DNA of 64,000 nt from Heliopora coerulea. Taxonomy: Eukaryota; Cnidaria; Anthozoa; Scleralcyonacea; Helioporidae. Shown piece after piece: positions 11,395 to 23,279 of the stretch. How positions within the stretch are numbered: position 1 is the first letter of the stretch; each line of letters opens with the position of its first letter. Under the pieces are notes generated by a model. It saw only the letters and a list, made by a program, of their open reading frames with translations, did no database searches and was not told where the DNA came from. The stretch is from positions 305,001 to 369,000 of the forward strand of contig JASJOG010000201.1 in NCBI GenBank assembly GCA_030142905.1, in the 5' to 3' direction. A program made the translations under genes and the position numbers.

Positions 11395-12619
11395 CTTAAG
11401 GCAACTGTTGAGGATCCTCGTGCCACAGATGCCAAGGACAAGAACATATCGATAGATGAATCGATGTCCGACTCAGAAGGTAACAAAGACATAAGTTTCC
11501 ATGAAATTAAAAATCTCCAAGGGTTTAAAATTGCTAGCTTAAATATAAATAGTCTTTTAAGACATATTGATGAGCTTCGAATGACGATACCCAACTTAGA
11601 AGTGGATGTTCTTGCTATAAATGAGACTAAAATTGATAATTATGTTATTGATTGTGAAATTAAAATTCTAGGATATAAGGTAATTCCTGGGGATCGTAAC
11701 AGATATGGGGGTGGAGTGGTTGTTTATATTCGAGAGGTACACTCATTTTGTGAACGAATGGATTTAAATTCGGATTGTCTTGAAATTATTTGTTATGAGA
11801 TCTTCTAAACAACGAAGTAGGCCATTTGTGATTAGTGCATGGTATAGACCGACTAACTCTGAGATGGAACTGTTCAATGCATTTGAAATGTTTCTTAGTA
11901 AGTGTGATGCTGAAAACAAAGAACTGTTTGTAATAGGTGACCTGAACTGTAATATGCTTAAATCACAACAAGATTCTAACTCCAAGAAGTTAATGTTTTT
12001 GAGTGCATTGTATAATTTAGAACAGTTGATTAAGAAACCAACCAGAGTTACTAATATTTCATCATCAACTTTGAGAGATCTAATATTCACCAATCAACCT
12101 AATAACATTTCCAGTAGTGGAGTTATTGATCTGGGAATGTCAGATCACAACTTAATTTACGCGGTGAAAAATATGACCTTGCCAAAATATAGACAAACTT
12201 GCCTGAGAGTTCGAAATTATAAAAGATTTAATGACAATGACTTTATTCAGGATTTATCTATAATACGTTGGAACATAATCACACAATGTGTGAACCCAAA
12301 CGATAGCTGGCAAATTTGGAAATCCTTCTTTCTAGAAGTTCTCGACCGGTATGCCCCTTTAATTTACAAAAACATAAAGCATAAATCTGTCCCTTGGATA
12401 AATTCAGATATTAAAAAACTAATAAGATCTAGGGGCCTGCATAAAAAGAGAGCAATAAAATATAATTCGCAGACCCATTGGGACAAATATAAATCGGAGA
12501 GAAATAAAGTAAACTCGGAAATGAAAAGAGCCAAAGCAGTCTATTATCAAACGAAAATTAACGAACTTTCTCGGGCAAGAGATATGAAAAAACATGGTCG
12601 CTCATTAATGCCCTGTTAG
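11395..12619 (+). pseudogene. LINE endonuclease domain, one frameshift
   Basis: The frame open through 11464 gives ASLNINSLLRHIDELR, INETKID (catalytic Glu) and RYGGGVVVYIR, the EEP-nuclease order of LINE endonucleases. It ends at 11808. A shift near 11780-11800 moves to the frame that gives VISAWYRPTNS, VIGDLNCN (Asp-x-Asn) and MSDHNLIY (catalytic Asp-His). It continues through a linker to a stop at 12619. All catalytic landmarks survive, but the frameshift separates them. In the family this nuclease nicks target DNA to prime reverse transcription. Confidence 0.8.
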
Positions 12620-12673
12620 GCAAAGGTGGGAAATCTAATATTGCAGAAATTAACATAAATGGAAGTATAGATA

Positions 12674-14092
12674 ATGAATGCCAACATATTGCTGAACATT
12701 AAAACGAATATTTTATTAATATTGGTCCAACTCTGGCTGCACAGTCAGTATGTTTATCTGGTAAAGAAGAATTACAATTCAGCTGATGTAAATTCGCAAT
12801 TTAATTTTTATACAATTAATGAATCAAGTGTTCTGAAAAATTTAAAAAGTCTAAAAGTATCCAAGGCTACTGGGGTTGACGGGATACCGGCTAAAATTCT
12901 CAAATTATCATGCAATATTATTTCCCCATCTTTGACCTATATTTTTAACCGTTCAATCTCTATGGGTGTATTTGTTGATGATTGGAAAATAGCTAGGGTA
13001 ATACCAGTAATACTATAGTAATACTAGGGTAATTCTATAAATCAGAAGATTGACGAAAATGTGATAACTATCGCCCAATTTCTATTCTTCCTATCACCAG
13101 CAAAATATTTGAAAGAAATATTTGGACAGCTGTATCAATACTTGATTAATAGTTCCTTACTTTCCCGATATCAATCAGGTTTTCGCAAAAAACATTCAAC
13201 ATTATCCCTTTTAATTCAAATGTGTGATAATTGGTTAGGAAAAATGGACAATGAGGAATTAATTTAATTTCAATTGATATTAGAAAAGCCTTTGACTCTA
13301 TTGATCATAAAATCTCATTAAGGAAGATGCATGAGCATTTTGGAATTCAAGGATTGGAGCATAAATGGTTCCAATCCTACTTGACAAAAAGAAGCCAAGA
13401 GTTTGTGGTTAATGGTTACACATCCTCAGCAAAAGAAATTGTATGCGGTGTTCCACAGGGATCTATTCTGGGAACCCTCTTGTTTCTGTTGTATATAAAT
13501 GATCTGCCACAATGTTTACAAAACACAACTCCTGGTCTGTGTGCTGATGATACGCAAATAAATGCATCCTCGGTAAATTTCTCTGATTTAGTAGCAAAAC
13601 TTAATAAAGGCCTGGAAAATATAGACAAATGGCTATCCCAAAATAAATTACAACTTCATACCAAAAAAACAAAACTGATGTTTATAGGTTCATCCTATAA
13701 CCTTAAAAACAAAGTTGGTAGTGACCAAGTAATGATAAACGATGAACCGGTTATTCGATATATCTCATTTCGATGTTTGGGTGTAGAACTCGATCAAACG
13801 TTGAGTTGGGAGAACCATATAGATTCAATATGCAAAAAAGCAGGTACTGGTATTGGAATTACGAAGAGTTAAACCTTTCATACCATACGAAACTTTACTT
13901 AATTTATATAATTCTCTCGTACTCCCATACTTTGATTATTGTTCACCGCTATGGGACAACTGTGGAAGTCTGCTGAAAGAGAAAATACAAAAATTACAAA
14001 ATAGGGCAGCAAGAGTTATGACAGGTGCTAATTGTGAGGTCGTCAGATCTGCTGCAAGCTATGTCATGGAAAAATCTGAACGATCATCTTAA
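12674..14092 (+). pseudogene. LINE reverse transcriptase, several breaks
   Basis: RT landmarks appear in order across frames. KATGVDGIPAKILK is near 12870. NYRPISI- and ITSKIFE-like remnants lie near 13060. SRYQSGFRKKHSTLSLL is near 13165. A D-x-x-KAFDSIDH block is near 13275 in another frame. VCGVPQGSILGTLLFLLYIN lies at 13443-13502 and LCADDTQIN at 13538-13564, where the ADD catalytic core is intact. The thumb region runs past 13853 (VKPFIPYETLLNLYNSLVLP). A TAA at 13265 and frame changes near 13020, 13270 and 13860 disable it. Confidence 0.8.
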
Positions 14093-14525
14093 ATTGAATA
14101 AATTAGTTTGATTTACAAAATATTAAACAACCACCCAGGTCCAAATTTAAAAGATAAATTTATTATAAGGGAGGCAAATTTTAATAATTACAATCTTAGA
14201 AATGCCCACATTAACCTCTCAGTTCCTAAGCCCAAAACTGAATAATTGAAAAAAAGTTTTGGGTATAGTGGAGCTGTGCTATTCAATAGCCTACCAAAGG
14301 AGGCGAAGCTGACAGAGTCGATAATCACCTTTAATATTTTGATTCCAAAAGTGTTTGACTGAGTCAGACGTCGAGCATCGTCGAATTTTATCTTCTGAAA
14401 CATTTTTAAATGAATTCTTTATATGAATTCTTTGTAATTTGTGTGACGCGCCTCATGAAAACCATCATTTGATGATGAAGGTAGAGTGTTTAAATAAAGT
14501 TACATTCATTCATTCACATTCATTG

Positions 14526-16509
14526 GTGCTGGAAAATTTAAAGCACAAGTCCAACTAGGCTTGACATCCCCATTCGTCGGTTTTATTCGAAACGACCTTG
14601 ATCGCACTGGGCTTGCCAGACTTCATGAAAGAAGTCACTGTTAAACATAAAAGTAGAAGGTGACAAAAACAATAGACTACCTTATCCACTGCTGTGTCGT
14701 ATTTTTCAACAAACCAAACGCTCGACAGTTACTTTTTGAGTTGCACATCGAGTTATAAGAGAAAGACAAAAGAGACATTGTGAAAAAACTATGATGGATA
14801 TCAAACATCCATTTGGACCGACTGACGGAAAAATTGTTCAGTTAGGTAAGAAAATATTATTGACATGAAAACTATTCCGTGTAAAAATTTTCGAATGCCA
14901 TAAGTTTTTACTGACGGCCTGCTCGCTGCGGTTGTGAAATATCTAAGTTTCTACATTGTCACGGCGAAACTTAATATTCGAAGCTATTTCTTGGGTTAGT
15001 GCAATGGCCAAGTGTATGATTGCGTAGCGCTCATAAAAAAAGTGGACGTTCTAACATGGTGATGGCCAGACCCCATTACTCGTCCAAGAGATCAGTTCTT
15101 ATTCATAATCGTGATTCAAACAAGCGGAACGTTGCGAGACTTGAGTAAACCGTAAAAAACATAGGCCGCTAGTGCACTGTTTTTCTCTTTTCGAAAGTCG
15201 AGCAACATCCCAAGTGTTTGGATCACAGTAGCCAAACAAGGGAATCCATTTGGTATTTCTTTTATAAAATAACGACAGATGAAAATAAGTTAACTTAATA
15301 AACACAATGATGAAGTAAGCAATTCTCCCGAAAATCATCAACTACCCACCAATCAGAGTCAAGCTTATGAAGATCGAACCGTGGTCAACAAAGCGAAGCC
15401 ACTTCAACGCGGTGACGAAGAGAAAAATCAGGTGTGTTTTTTAAGCTATTTGAAAATCAACTAACGTACCGAGTGTTTGAATCACAGTATTCAAACACAC
15501 AAACACCGTTACGTGTTTCCTTCATGAAATAAGGCGAAACATACAAAACAAACTTCAGTACACTATTGGCGGTACAGTTTCCGTGTTTGGATACTCTTAT
15601 TCAAACACTGGTATTAACCAATCAGAACTTGCGAACGAGTCACGTTATTTTATAAAACCCTATGAACTAGCTAAACTGTTCTCCCTAGAGGGACAGTAAG
15701 GGCCACCCCTCATGGGTTCAGTGTTACTACAGGAGGAAATTGGAGTACCCAGAAAAAACCTGCTATGTTTAATAGAGTCAAAATGGACTACACCCTTCCA
15801 ACATGTGACCAAGATAACTTTAATCAGATAACTGCACGGAGCAGGAAGCGACCTCTAGTGAAAGTGGTGAGACACTCGCGAACTACCGCAATGCCTCCAG
15901 CAACCCATGTTCTACCTTTGCGTAACAATTAACTGCCCAATACCAAACATCTTCCACCGCCAATGCCCCACCTCTGGCGTTTACCTGCCGATAACTCTTC
16001 AACTAAGTGGGCAGTTACATCGGCGCATCTCTACGATTCCTCGTGACAGAGTTGTCGGCCAAGTAACCATACATTAAATAGCTGACCAATGCATTTATTG
16101 TCAGACCAACCAAAATCATATTACACAGTGGTGTTTATGCTAAAACTTTAGTTCTAAATCATGAGTTAAAATCAGTCCCATTTTAATACGAAGTGCCCTG
16201 AACTGCATTTTCGTCGTTGCGTAAAATTGCTTCTGAGTAAAGTGCAATAACTTACGAGGTACATTAAATTTAAGAAAAAGACAAAGATCTTGGTGAAGGT
16301 GACATTGCTGGAGACGACTACATTTCTCGATAGGTGCCAAGATGACTTCGGCAGTTGGGACAGTGGTGAGTGACATCTTTGCAACTTTCTAGACAGAATG
16401 GAATGAGGCAGCAAGGCCAGCACCTGGGGAAAAAGTAAGACAGTGCGTTTGTTAAAGCCGTATTGAAGCCTTGGTCAAACGATCCAACTTTAAACAGAAA
16501 TTCTTCATT
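14526..16509. other. Stretch without recognisable gene; dispersed repeat copies
   Basis: No exon or transposase was recognised. Two blocks belong to dispersed families. 15185-15270 and 15465-15530 share a stem-like motif (GTGTTTGGATCACAGTA) with 29885-29950. 15640-15740 is an inverted relative of about 21580-21680 (CTGTTCTCCC and GGCCACCCCTC). Confidence 0.5.
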
Positions 16510-16875
16510 AAAATATGACACTGCCGAAGTAAACTGAAAAATGTTCATTTTTCAATTGACTTTGGCAGTGTTGAAAAATGAAAAATGTTCATTTTTCAAT
16601 TGACTTTGGCAGTGTCATATTTTCATGAATAATTTCTATTCATGTATATCTCTCAGTATGATCCTGAAATAGAATTGAAACACTACACATCCTCTCATTG
16701 ATAAGCTTTAAGTTGTTGAGAGAATATCTCGTGCACTTAAGTTGGATAAAAACTTGCCTCCGATCCCTGTGGACTCGATGGCTCAACAGGTAGAGCGACG
16801 GACCGGTATCTCGAAGGTGCCAGTTCAAATCCCGGTCGAGTCAACTCTTTTCAGTTGACTTCGGCAGTGTCAGAT
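16510..16875. repeat. Foldback repeat enclosing a tRNA-like unit (family copy 1)
   Basis: The left end (TATGACACTGCCGAAGT near 16515) and the right end (ACTTCGGCAGTGTCAGATTA near 16858) are inverted copies. An internal block, TTTTTCAATTGACTTTGGCA, occurs twice (about 16549-16568 and 16593-16612). A related element with the same tRNA-like core and foldback plan lies at 58985-59144. Confidence 0.65.
16772..16842 (+). other. tRNA-like sequence, 71 nt
   Basis: A 7-bp acceptor-like stem closes (GACTCGA with TCGAGTC). The D-arm GCTC/GAGC with A-box-like TGGCTCAACAGGTAGAGC and a B-box-like GTTCAAATCCC follow. A 17-nt anticodon-like arm has pairing GGTAT/GTGCC. The T-stem does not pair and the spacing between arms is wrong for a functional tRNA, so it is more likely a tRNA-derived SINE core. 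Pol III transcription is possible but unproven. Confidence 0.5.
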
Positions 16876-17298
16876 TATCTTGAAAAAATTCTGTTCATGT
16901 ATATCTCTGTGGATGATTCTAAAGCGATCCGAATTTGTTGGACAACTTTGTTGCATCCAACATTGTTTAATCGTTTGCCACGCTATGTTCATCGATCATT
17001 TTGTTGGATTACGTTTGCTTCCGATCAAAATCTGATTGATCAAAATCCAACATTTTCATTTGTCCAACAGATGTTGGAGAGTTTGGTCGTTTGTCCAATA
17101 AAGTCGCATTGCTGAAACGGAGGAGCTGGTACCACAGGCCAATCAGATATGACCAATTAGCCACGTGCTTCAGCATTGGGGAGGTTGACATATATGTTAA
17201 AAATCATACTAGATAATCCAGTACTTCGAAGGTAATGAAAGTTTGCAAGGATTCCGATAATGAAAACTTGATAGGATTCCGATCATGAAGTCTCCGGG
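16876..17298. other. Stretch with repeated TGTTGGA/TCCAACA words, no gene
   Basis: Between 16930 and 17110 the words TGTTGGA and TCCAACA recur in both orientations, giving several small inverted pairs. No coding motif was seen. Confidence 0.4.
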
Positions 17299-17713
17299 CA
17301 GGGTTCGTACACTATTGGCCATCAAAATTCCACGACTTTTCCATGACCATATTTACAAAAATTCGTGACCTGGAAAAGCTAGGAACAACGAAACGAGCTG
17401 AACAGGGGCTCCGTCAAACCCCAGGGATTGCAGGGACCCATTCTCTGAATTGAAGTGCACGGCCAAGTTATGATAATGTTACGAGTATCGTAGATACGAT
17501 TTTTACGATATTTTTCGCGTTCATTGATGGGCCCAAGAAACTTGAAAATGCGAGCGAAGAAAATTGAGATAGAATTATTCACTGATCCAGAAGAAATCTA
17601 ATTCTCCATGACTTTCCATGACCGGCACTAATTTTCCAGGATTTCCAGGCCTGGATTTTGAAATTTTGATTTTCCATGACTTTCCAGGTTTTCCATGACC
17701 CGTGCGAACCCTG
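17299..17713. mobile_element. MITE-like element, 415 bp, TIR CAGGGTTCG
   Basis: The left end CAGGGTTCGTAC and the right end CGTGCGAACCCTG are inverted copies. Further in, TTTCCATGACC-type words repeat on both sides. No coding capacity is seen. The terminal CAGGG would suit a hAT-type element, but no 8-bp duplication is visible at these ends, so the superfamily stays open. Confidence 0.6.
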
Positions 17714-18388
17714 CCCAAGTAAATTTTATAAAGATAATCGTGAATTTTCAGCTATTTTATTGCGATAAAACATCCCCGCTCTATTCGTTTCTTTATCAAG
17801 TCTTGAGTCCTTTTTGTTAGGTGCTGATCATATGGAGCGAGCCAGCCCCGGTTAACCACTCGGTTACTCGATCGAGATTAAACCGCTCGCAAACCCAGCA
17901 GGATATCTCCACTTTTATCGATGTGCTTATTTTATTATCATATACAAGCCAAATTTGTATTTGTCTTAAGCTAGCCATGGTAAAAGTCTCGCTCTTCTCG
18001 TCGTTGACATTCCCGCCTTTTCAAGTAATTCGTAATGAAGCAACCTCGATGCAACCTCGCTCCAATTTCCTTGCTTGGACTAGATGTCATCATTTCGTAA
18101 CCTCCCTATTGTACGGCTAGGCAGCCAATCAGCGAGTGCTATTTTGCGTACAGACCGGATGGCGAGCACAGCCGTGTAAAGCTCAGTATAACAACCATGA
18201 ACTGGTAAAAAGATTATTATAAAAATATAAAAATACCTGACCCAATAAAGCAGAGTATGGCAGGCATCGACCAAGCAATACCTGTATGACAACATTATGC
18301 AAAACAATGACCATTGAGCATTCCAAGCTGACATAGTTATGAAGTAAAAATATTATTTATGAGTGATAAAGTTTTTATGCTCATTTGG

Positions 18389-18391
<3 letters not shown>
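17714..18391. other. Stretch without recognisable gene
   Basis: No conserved exon or repeat end was recognised. Confidence 0.4.

Positions 18392-18424
<33 letters not shown>
18392..18424. repeat. AT dinucleotide microsatellite
   Basis: An uninterrupted AT run of 33 bases. It creates tyrosine/isoleucine repeats in all frames, which are artefacts. Confidence 0.95.
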
Positions 18425-18427
<3 letters not shown>

Positions 18428-18964
18428 AAAAACCCAAAAGAGGTTTGGGCAAACAAAATCTTTTTGGGGATAACTGAAAAGGACCAATGGTTTCCCAAGG
18501 GACAACCAAGAAAAAAAATTCACTTCGAACCCCATACCCGTATGCTCCGAGGAAAAAATAACTTACTACAATAAGATGCCAGAGTGCAACTTGTGTCTTA
18601 AGTTTTCCAAAGTTGAAGAAGTTTCCACACATGGTCGATGTTTGACTCGATATTGGCCCGGGTCGCACTGTAAAATAAAATAAGGTATTGAGCGCTTGGG
18701 TACAAGGTTCGCCTCGCGTTTTCCTTCACCATTAACTAGCATCGATTTGTACCAGGCACAGCTTGCCATCACTTGGAATAAGTTCGAGCTTGTACACATT
18801 TTGAGGAAAGCATTCTTTCCTATGCGGCTTCGTTTTCCCGCTACAACCTAGCGTTGCAAGTTAGTTCATACAGAAACAATATTTGTGGTAGAAAATTCAA
18901 GACTGTGATTGCCAAAGTATGTAAGCTAATTCTTTAATTTGTAATGTAACTGCTTGAAATTGAA
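18425..18964. other. Stretch without recognisable gene
   Basis: Short open frames on both strands lack recognisable motifs. Confidence 0.4.
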
Positions 18965-20040
18965 ATGCTATTTATCCTTTAACACTTATCATTTATCATT
19001 ATCTTTTATTATTTATTATTTATTGTTCACTATTTACCAAGATCATTATCACTATCACTACAACTACCATTACCACTACCATTACCACTATCATTACCAT
19101 TATCAACACATTATCATTATCATTATAATTAACATTACCATTACCATTACCATTATAATTATCATTATCATTACCATTACCATCATCATTACCATTACCA
19201 TTATCATTTGTATTATCGTTACCTTATCATCACCATTACCATTATCTTTACTATTTCCATTATCATTACCAATATCGTTGTCATTATCATTATCACTACC
19301 ATTACTAATAATTTCCATTTTTATTACCATAACCATTACCATTATCATTACTATTACCATTATCATTCCCTTTATCGTAACCATTACCATTACCATTATT
19401 ACAATTACTATTATTATTACCATCGCAATCATCATTAAATTAATCTTTATCATTACTGTTATCATTACCATTATCATTACCATTACCATCATCATTACTT
19501 TTATCTTTATCACTACCGTTATCATTACCATTGCTATTATCATTATCATTATCATTACCATTATCGTTATCATTACCATTATCGTTATCATTACCATTAT
19601 CATTACCATTATCATTACCATTACCATCATCATTACCTTTATCTTTATCACTACCGTTATCATTACCATTGCTATTACCGTTATCATTATCATTACCATT
19701 ATCGTTATCATAACCATTATTTTTACCATTACCATTATCATTACCATTATCATTACCATTATCATTATCATTACCATTATCGTTACCATTATCATTACCT
19801 TTACCATCATCATTACCTTTACCTTTATCACTACCGTTATCATTACCATTGCTATTACCGTTATCATTATCATTATCATTACCATTATCGTTATCATTAC
19901 CATTATCATTACCATTACCATTATAATTACCATTACCATTACCGTTACCATTATCATTACCATTATCATCATCATTACCATTATCATTACTATTATCATC
20001 ACCATTATTATTACCATTATCATTACTATTACTATTATTT
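18965..20040. repeat. Long simple-repeat block of ATT/ATC/ACC words (about 1.07 kb)
   Basis: The block is built of CATTAC and CATTAT words (for example ATTACCATTATCATTACC) with many single-base variants. There is no strict larger unit, though stretches of about 160 bp near 19490-19650, 19630-19800 and 19800-19930 look like copies of one another. Long open frames in five of six frames are low-complexity artefacts. It is purely pyrimidine/A-biased on this strand. Confidence 0.95.
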
Positions 20041-22184
20041 AAACTTATAGAGTACAGTTCAGCGGATGCAGACAAGCCGCTAACCTCTTAGGAATACAGT
20101 ATGAGTTATAACTATGATTAGGATATGGTTCAGGGATAGAAACTGGGATATGGCCAGGGCTAAGAACGAACGAGACCAAATTTATAATACTGCTAAGTAA
20201 TACTTAAAATCCAAATTTTGTTAATATACTTTACCAGTATCTGTAATACGAGACCAACATCCGCTCTCAAACATCTCCACCAAATTTTTGATCAATTAAC
20301 AACGTCACTCCATAAAGATATAACGCCTTGGCCTTGTTATGACGAAAAGAAATGCATGAAACGAACTGAAGAATAAAAAAAATATTGTAAATTTGTAAGT
20401 AACTACCATATTTCCTCTATTTAGCCCCCAGTCTTCTAATACCCTCCTAGTTCAGAAGGGCAGAAAAAAAATAAGCCTCCTCCTCCGATGGGAGTAGTCT
20501 TATTCATTGAAAAGTAGATTTATTTTAATATCGAAATATGAGCACTAAGCGACAACCTTCCACGAAGAAACACAATCATTTAATTGAAAGTCGGTATATT
20601 AACAAGCGTTAGTGTAATATATTTATATTATAAAATTTGTTACGCACGCAGTGATTATTCAGTTACCATGTTTATATCCGGCTATGCGAACACGGTTCTG
20701 ACATCAGAGGCGCCGCTTAAAGCCAGAATTTCTTCTTGGTGCCAATGGGAAGCTCTAATTGGTCTACGAACTTGTAAGAAGAACTTACGACTTGATATTG
20801 AAAATAAAGTTCGTTATTCACAATTATTATCACTCAGTTCTTTGCTTATTCTATAAGAGAAACAAGAACTGTTTTGTTGTGTTTATGTAGCTTTATGCAA
20901 ACACTCAGAGAGGTTGGGATAGTTCTCCAACTGCCGTTTAAACCCTCGACCTTCGGTCTCGGGCGTACACAACAGCTCTTGATTTCTCCCAACCTTCTTC
21001 TCGTGCTGGCATCGGGTTATATAAACACGGCAAAACAGTTTCTATTTCTTTATTATTATAAGTTACATTTTATCACAAATGTAAGCAATAGAAGTCTAAG
21101 GTTTATTGAATGGTGTTTCGACGTCATCTTAATATCACTATGAAGTTTTAGTGATAGAAATTACAAGTCGGTTGATTTATACAGAGTTGATGACGCATAA
21201 ACCAAAGTGAATCATTTTCGGACAAATCCATGTACTGAAATTACTGAACTATACGTTACCAATAACTTCGAATTAACCAGTTCGAATTTGACGTAAGGAG
21301 TCTTTATTTCGTAGCAAAATACCGTAAATGCTCTATCGAGCCCTCCATCTCTATCAAGGCTCCTACTGCAGAACTTCAAGTTTTTAATAAGCCTCCTCTC
21401 TACTAAGCCCTTCCCCGAACAAAAGCACAAAAAAGATAGCGACTTAGGACTGGTTAGAATCGCACTATATTCTAGATCTCAACATTTCCAACTTCCAAAT
21501 TCATATGGGACAGTTTTAGTACTTTCTTATCAGGTTCTGTTTTCAGTACATCAATAATGGTTCTTGACTTGCACATGTAGTAACAGTAGAACCACAAGAG
21601 GGGTGGCCTTTACTGGACCTCTGGGGAGAACAGTTCAGATAACTGATAGAGTTATCCAATATAAATGAAGGTACTTTACCTTGAAATAAAGGCACTTTAC
21701 TTTTATCTTTAAATAATTCCCCTCTCTATTAGCCCCTTCTCTATTAACACTCCCTCTCTAATAAGCCCCTCGTCTAGAATTTCTGAAAATAAGTAAGCGC
21801 CCCAGGGGCTTAATAGAGGGTTTACGATAACAGTAGTTTCCTCGTGGTTTAATTGAAAAGAAACAAATCTGAGCTCTATCAGTCAAAAAACTGATTACTG
21901 ATTACTGTATAATTCCTTTCTCGGAATTATTTTTATATCATGAACCCTGCGAAGTATCTTGATGAACTGTTCAAAAGTATTCAGTGGCAAAAGACCAATC
22001 GTTTTGATTTGATTATTACTATGATTTGTTTATATTATGACCATGATTGATTGTGAGATGATTATGCGTACAGGGGTATGACTATGACTGGGTATTATTA
22101 CAAGTTTAGGTTACATACACCAAAAATTATTTTGAATTTCTTACAAAACAATGACAAGAGTGTGAATGGCAATGGTACTGTTAA
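20041..22184. other. Stretch without recognisable gene; weak inverted ends
   Basis: CCTCTATTTAGCCCCC near 20415 and GGGGCTTAATAGAGGG near 21808 form an inverted pair, and CTCTATTAGCCCC-like words recur near 21723-21770. A non-autonomous DNA element of about 1.4 kb is possible, but no target duplication was found. 21580-21680 is an inverted relative of 15640-15740. No gene was recognised. Confidence 0.35.
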
Positions 22185-23105
22185 TGAAAGTGATGATAAT
22201 GATGAAAATGATACTGATGATTACCGGCATAACGATAATGATGATGAAGATGGTGGTAATTAAGGTAATGGTGAAGACAATAATGACAATCAAGTTAATG
22301 ATGATTACAATGATGGTGATGATGATGATGATGATGATTGTGATGATGGTGATGATGAGGATGATGATGAGGATGATGATGATGATGTGATGATGATGAT
22401 GTGATGATGATGATAGTGATGATGATGATAGTGACGATGATGATAGTGACGATGATGATAGTGATGATGATAGTGATGATGATAGTGATGATGATGATAG
22501 TGATGATGATGATAGTGATGATGATGATGATAGTGATGATGATGATAGTGATGATGATGATAGTGATGATGATGATAGTGACGATGATGATAGTGACGAT
22601 GATGATAGTGATAATGATGATGATAGTGACATGATGATGATAGTGACATGATGATGATAGTGAGATGATGTCGATGATAGTGGTGATGATGATGATAGTG
22701 GTGATGATGATGTGATGATGATAGTGATGATGATGATAGTGATGATGATAGTGGTGATGATGTGATGATGATAGTGATGATGATGATGTGATGATGATGG
22801 TGATGATGATGGTGATGATGATGTGATGATGATGATAGTGATGATGATGATATGATGATGATAGTGATGATGATGATGTGATGATGATGATGGTGATGAT
22901 AGTGGTGATGATGATGATGGTGATGATAGTGGTGATGATGATGTGATGATGATGTGATGATGATAGTGATTATGATGATGATGATAGTGATGATGATAGT
23001 GATGATGATGATTGTGGTGATAATGATTGTGATGATGATAGTGATGATGATGATTGTGGTGATAATGATTGTGATGATGATGGTGATGATGATGATGACA
23101 TTGGT
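22185..23105. repeat. GATGAT simple-repeat block (about 0.92 kb) inside a WASHC5 intron
   Basis: GATGAT triplets are interspersed with TAGTGATGATGATGA units of 12-18 bp. Long methionine- or serine/histidine-rich open frames here are artefacts. The block ends about 90 bases downstream, in transcription direction, of the recognised internal WASHC5 exon, so it lies within the following intron. Confidence 0.95.
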
Positions 23106-23194
23106 ACTGACAATTACAACAGTAAATGTAAAGATGACTATCATTATATAACAATGATAATTACAACAAAAATAATGCAATGAACGCACTGTAC

Positions 23195-23279
23195 CATCAA
23201 CTGTTTGTCATCTGCATAAATCAACAGTGTTTCTGATGTTTGCTGAATAAAAATACCTTCATCCAGTTCTTCCAAGAAC
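23195..23279 (-). CDS. WASHC5: WASHC5 (strumpellin), internal exon
   Basis: On the minus strand TTTTCTTGTAG precedes an 85-bp open exon encoding FLEELDEGIFIQQTSETLLI and then YADDKQLM. It is followed by GTACAG as donor. The peptide closely matches the strumpellin segment of the form YLDDLNEG-x-x-IQQT-x-ET found about 110-140 residues from the N-terminus in animals. Strumpellin is a scaffold subunit of the WASH complex, which activates Arp2/3 on endosomes. The order relative to exon 1 at 29286-29509 is right for one gene on the minus strand. The exon between them was not found. The 3' boundary is less certain than the 5' one. Confidence 0.8.

Larger units (their letters stand above)
11395..14525 (+). 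mobile_element. Non-LTR retrotransposon (LINE), CR1/jockey-like, defective
   Basis: An apurinic-type endonuclease domain is followed by a reverse transcriptase in one direction. The element ends with AATAAA at 14493-14498 and a short ATTC repeat tail (about 14501-14524), typical of CR1/L2-type 3' ends. At least four frame changes or stops break the single long ORF. The 5' end is not defined. The clade was assigned by motif style only, so jockey, CR1 or L2 cannot be separated with certainty. Confidence 0.8.

Noticed and set aside
16772..16842. Functional tRNA gene
   Set aside because: The acceptor and D-arm close, but the T-stem does not pair and arm spacing is wrong; a second degraded copy in a foldback points to a repeat family.
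17299..17713. hAT assignment of the CAGGGTTCG element
   Set aside because: No 8-bp duplication is visible at the ends, so only a general MITE call is made.
18954..20075. Open frames of 211-362 codons on both strands
   Set aside because: They are created by the simple-repeat block and contain only low-complexity residues.
20405..21835. A 1.4-kb DNA transposon with CCTCTATTTAGCCCC ends
   Set aside because: The inverted ends are short and diverged, with no target duplication; kept only as a remark.
22141..23189. Histidine/serine- or methionine-rich open frames of up to 337 codons
   Set aside because: They are artefacts of the GATGAT array.
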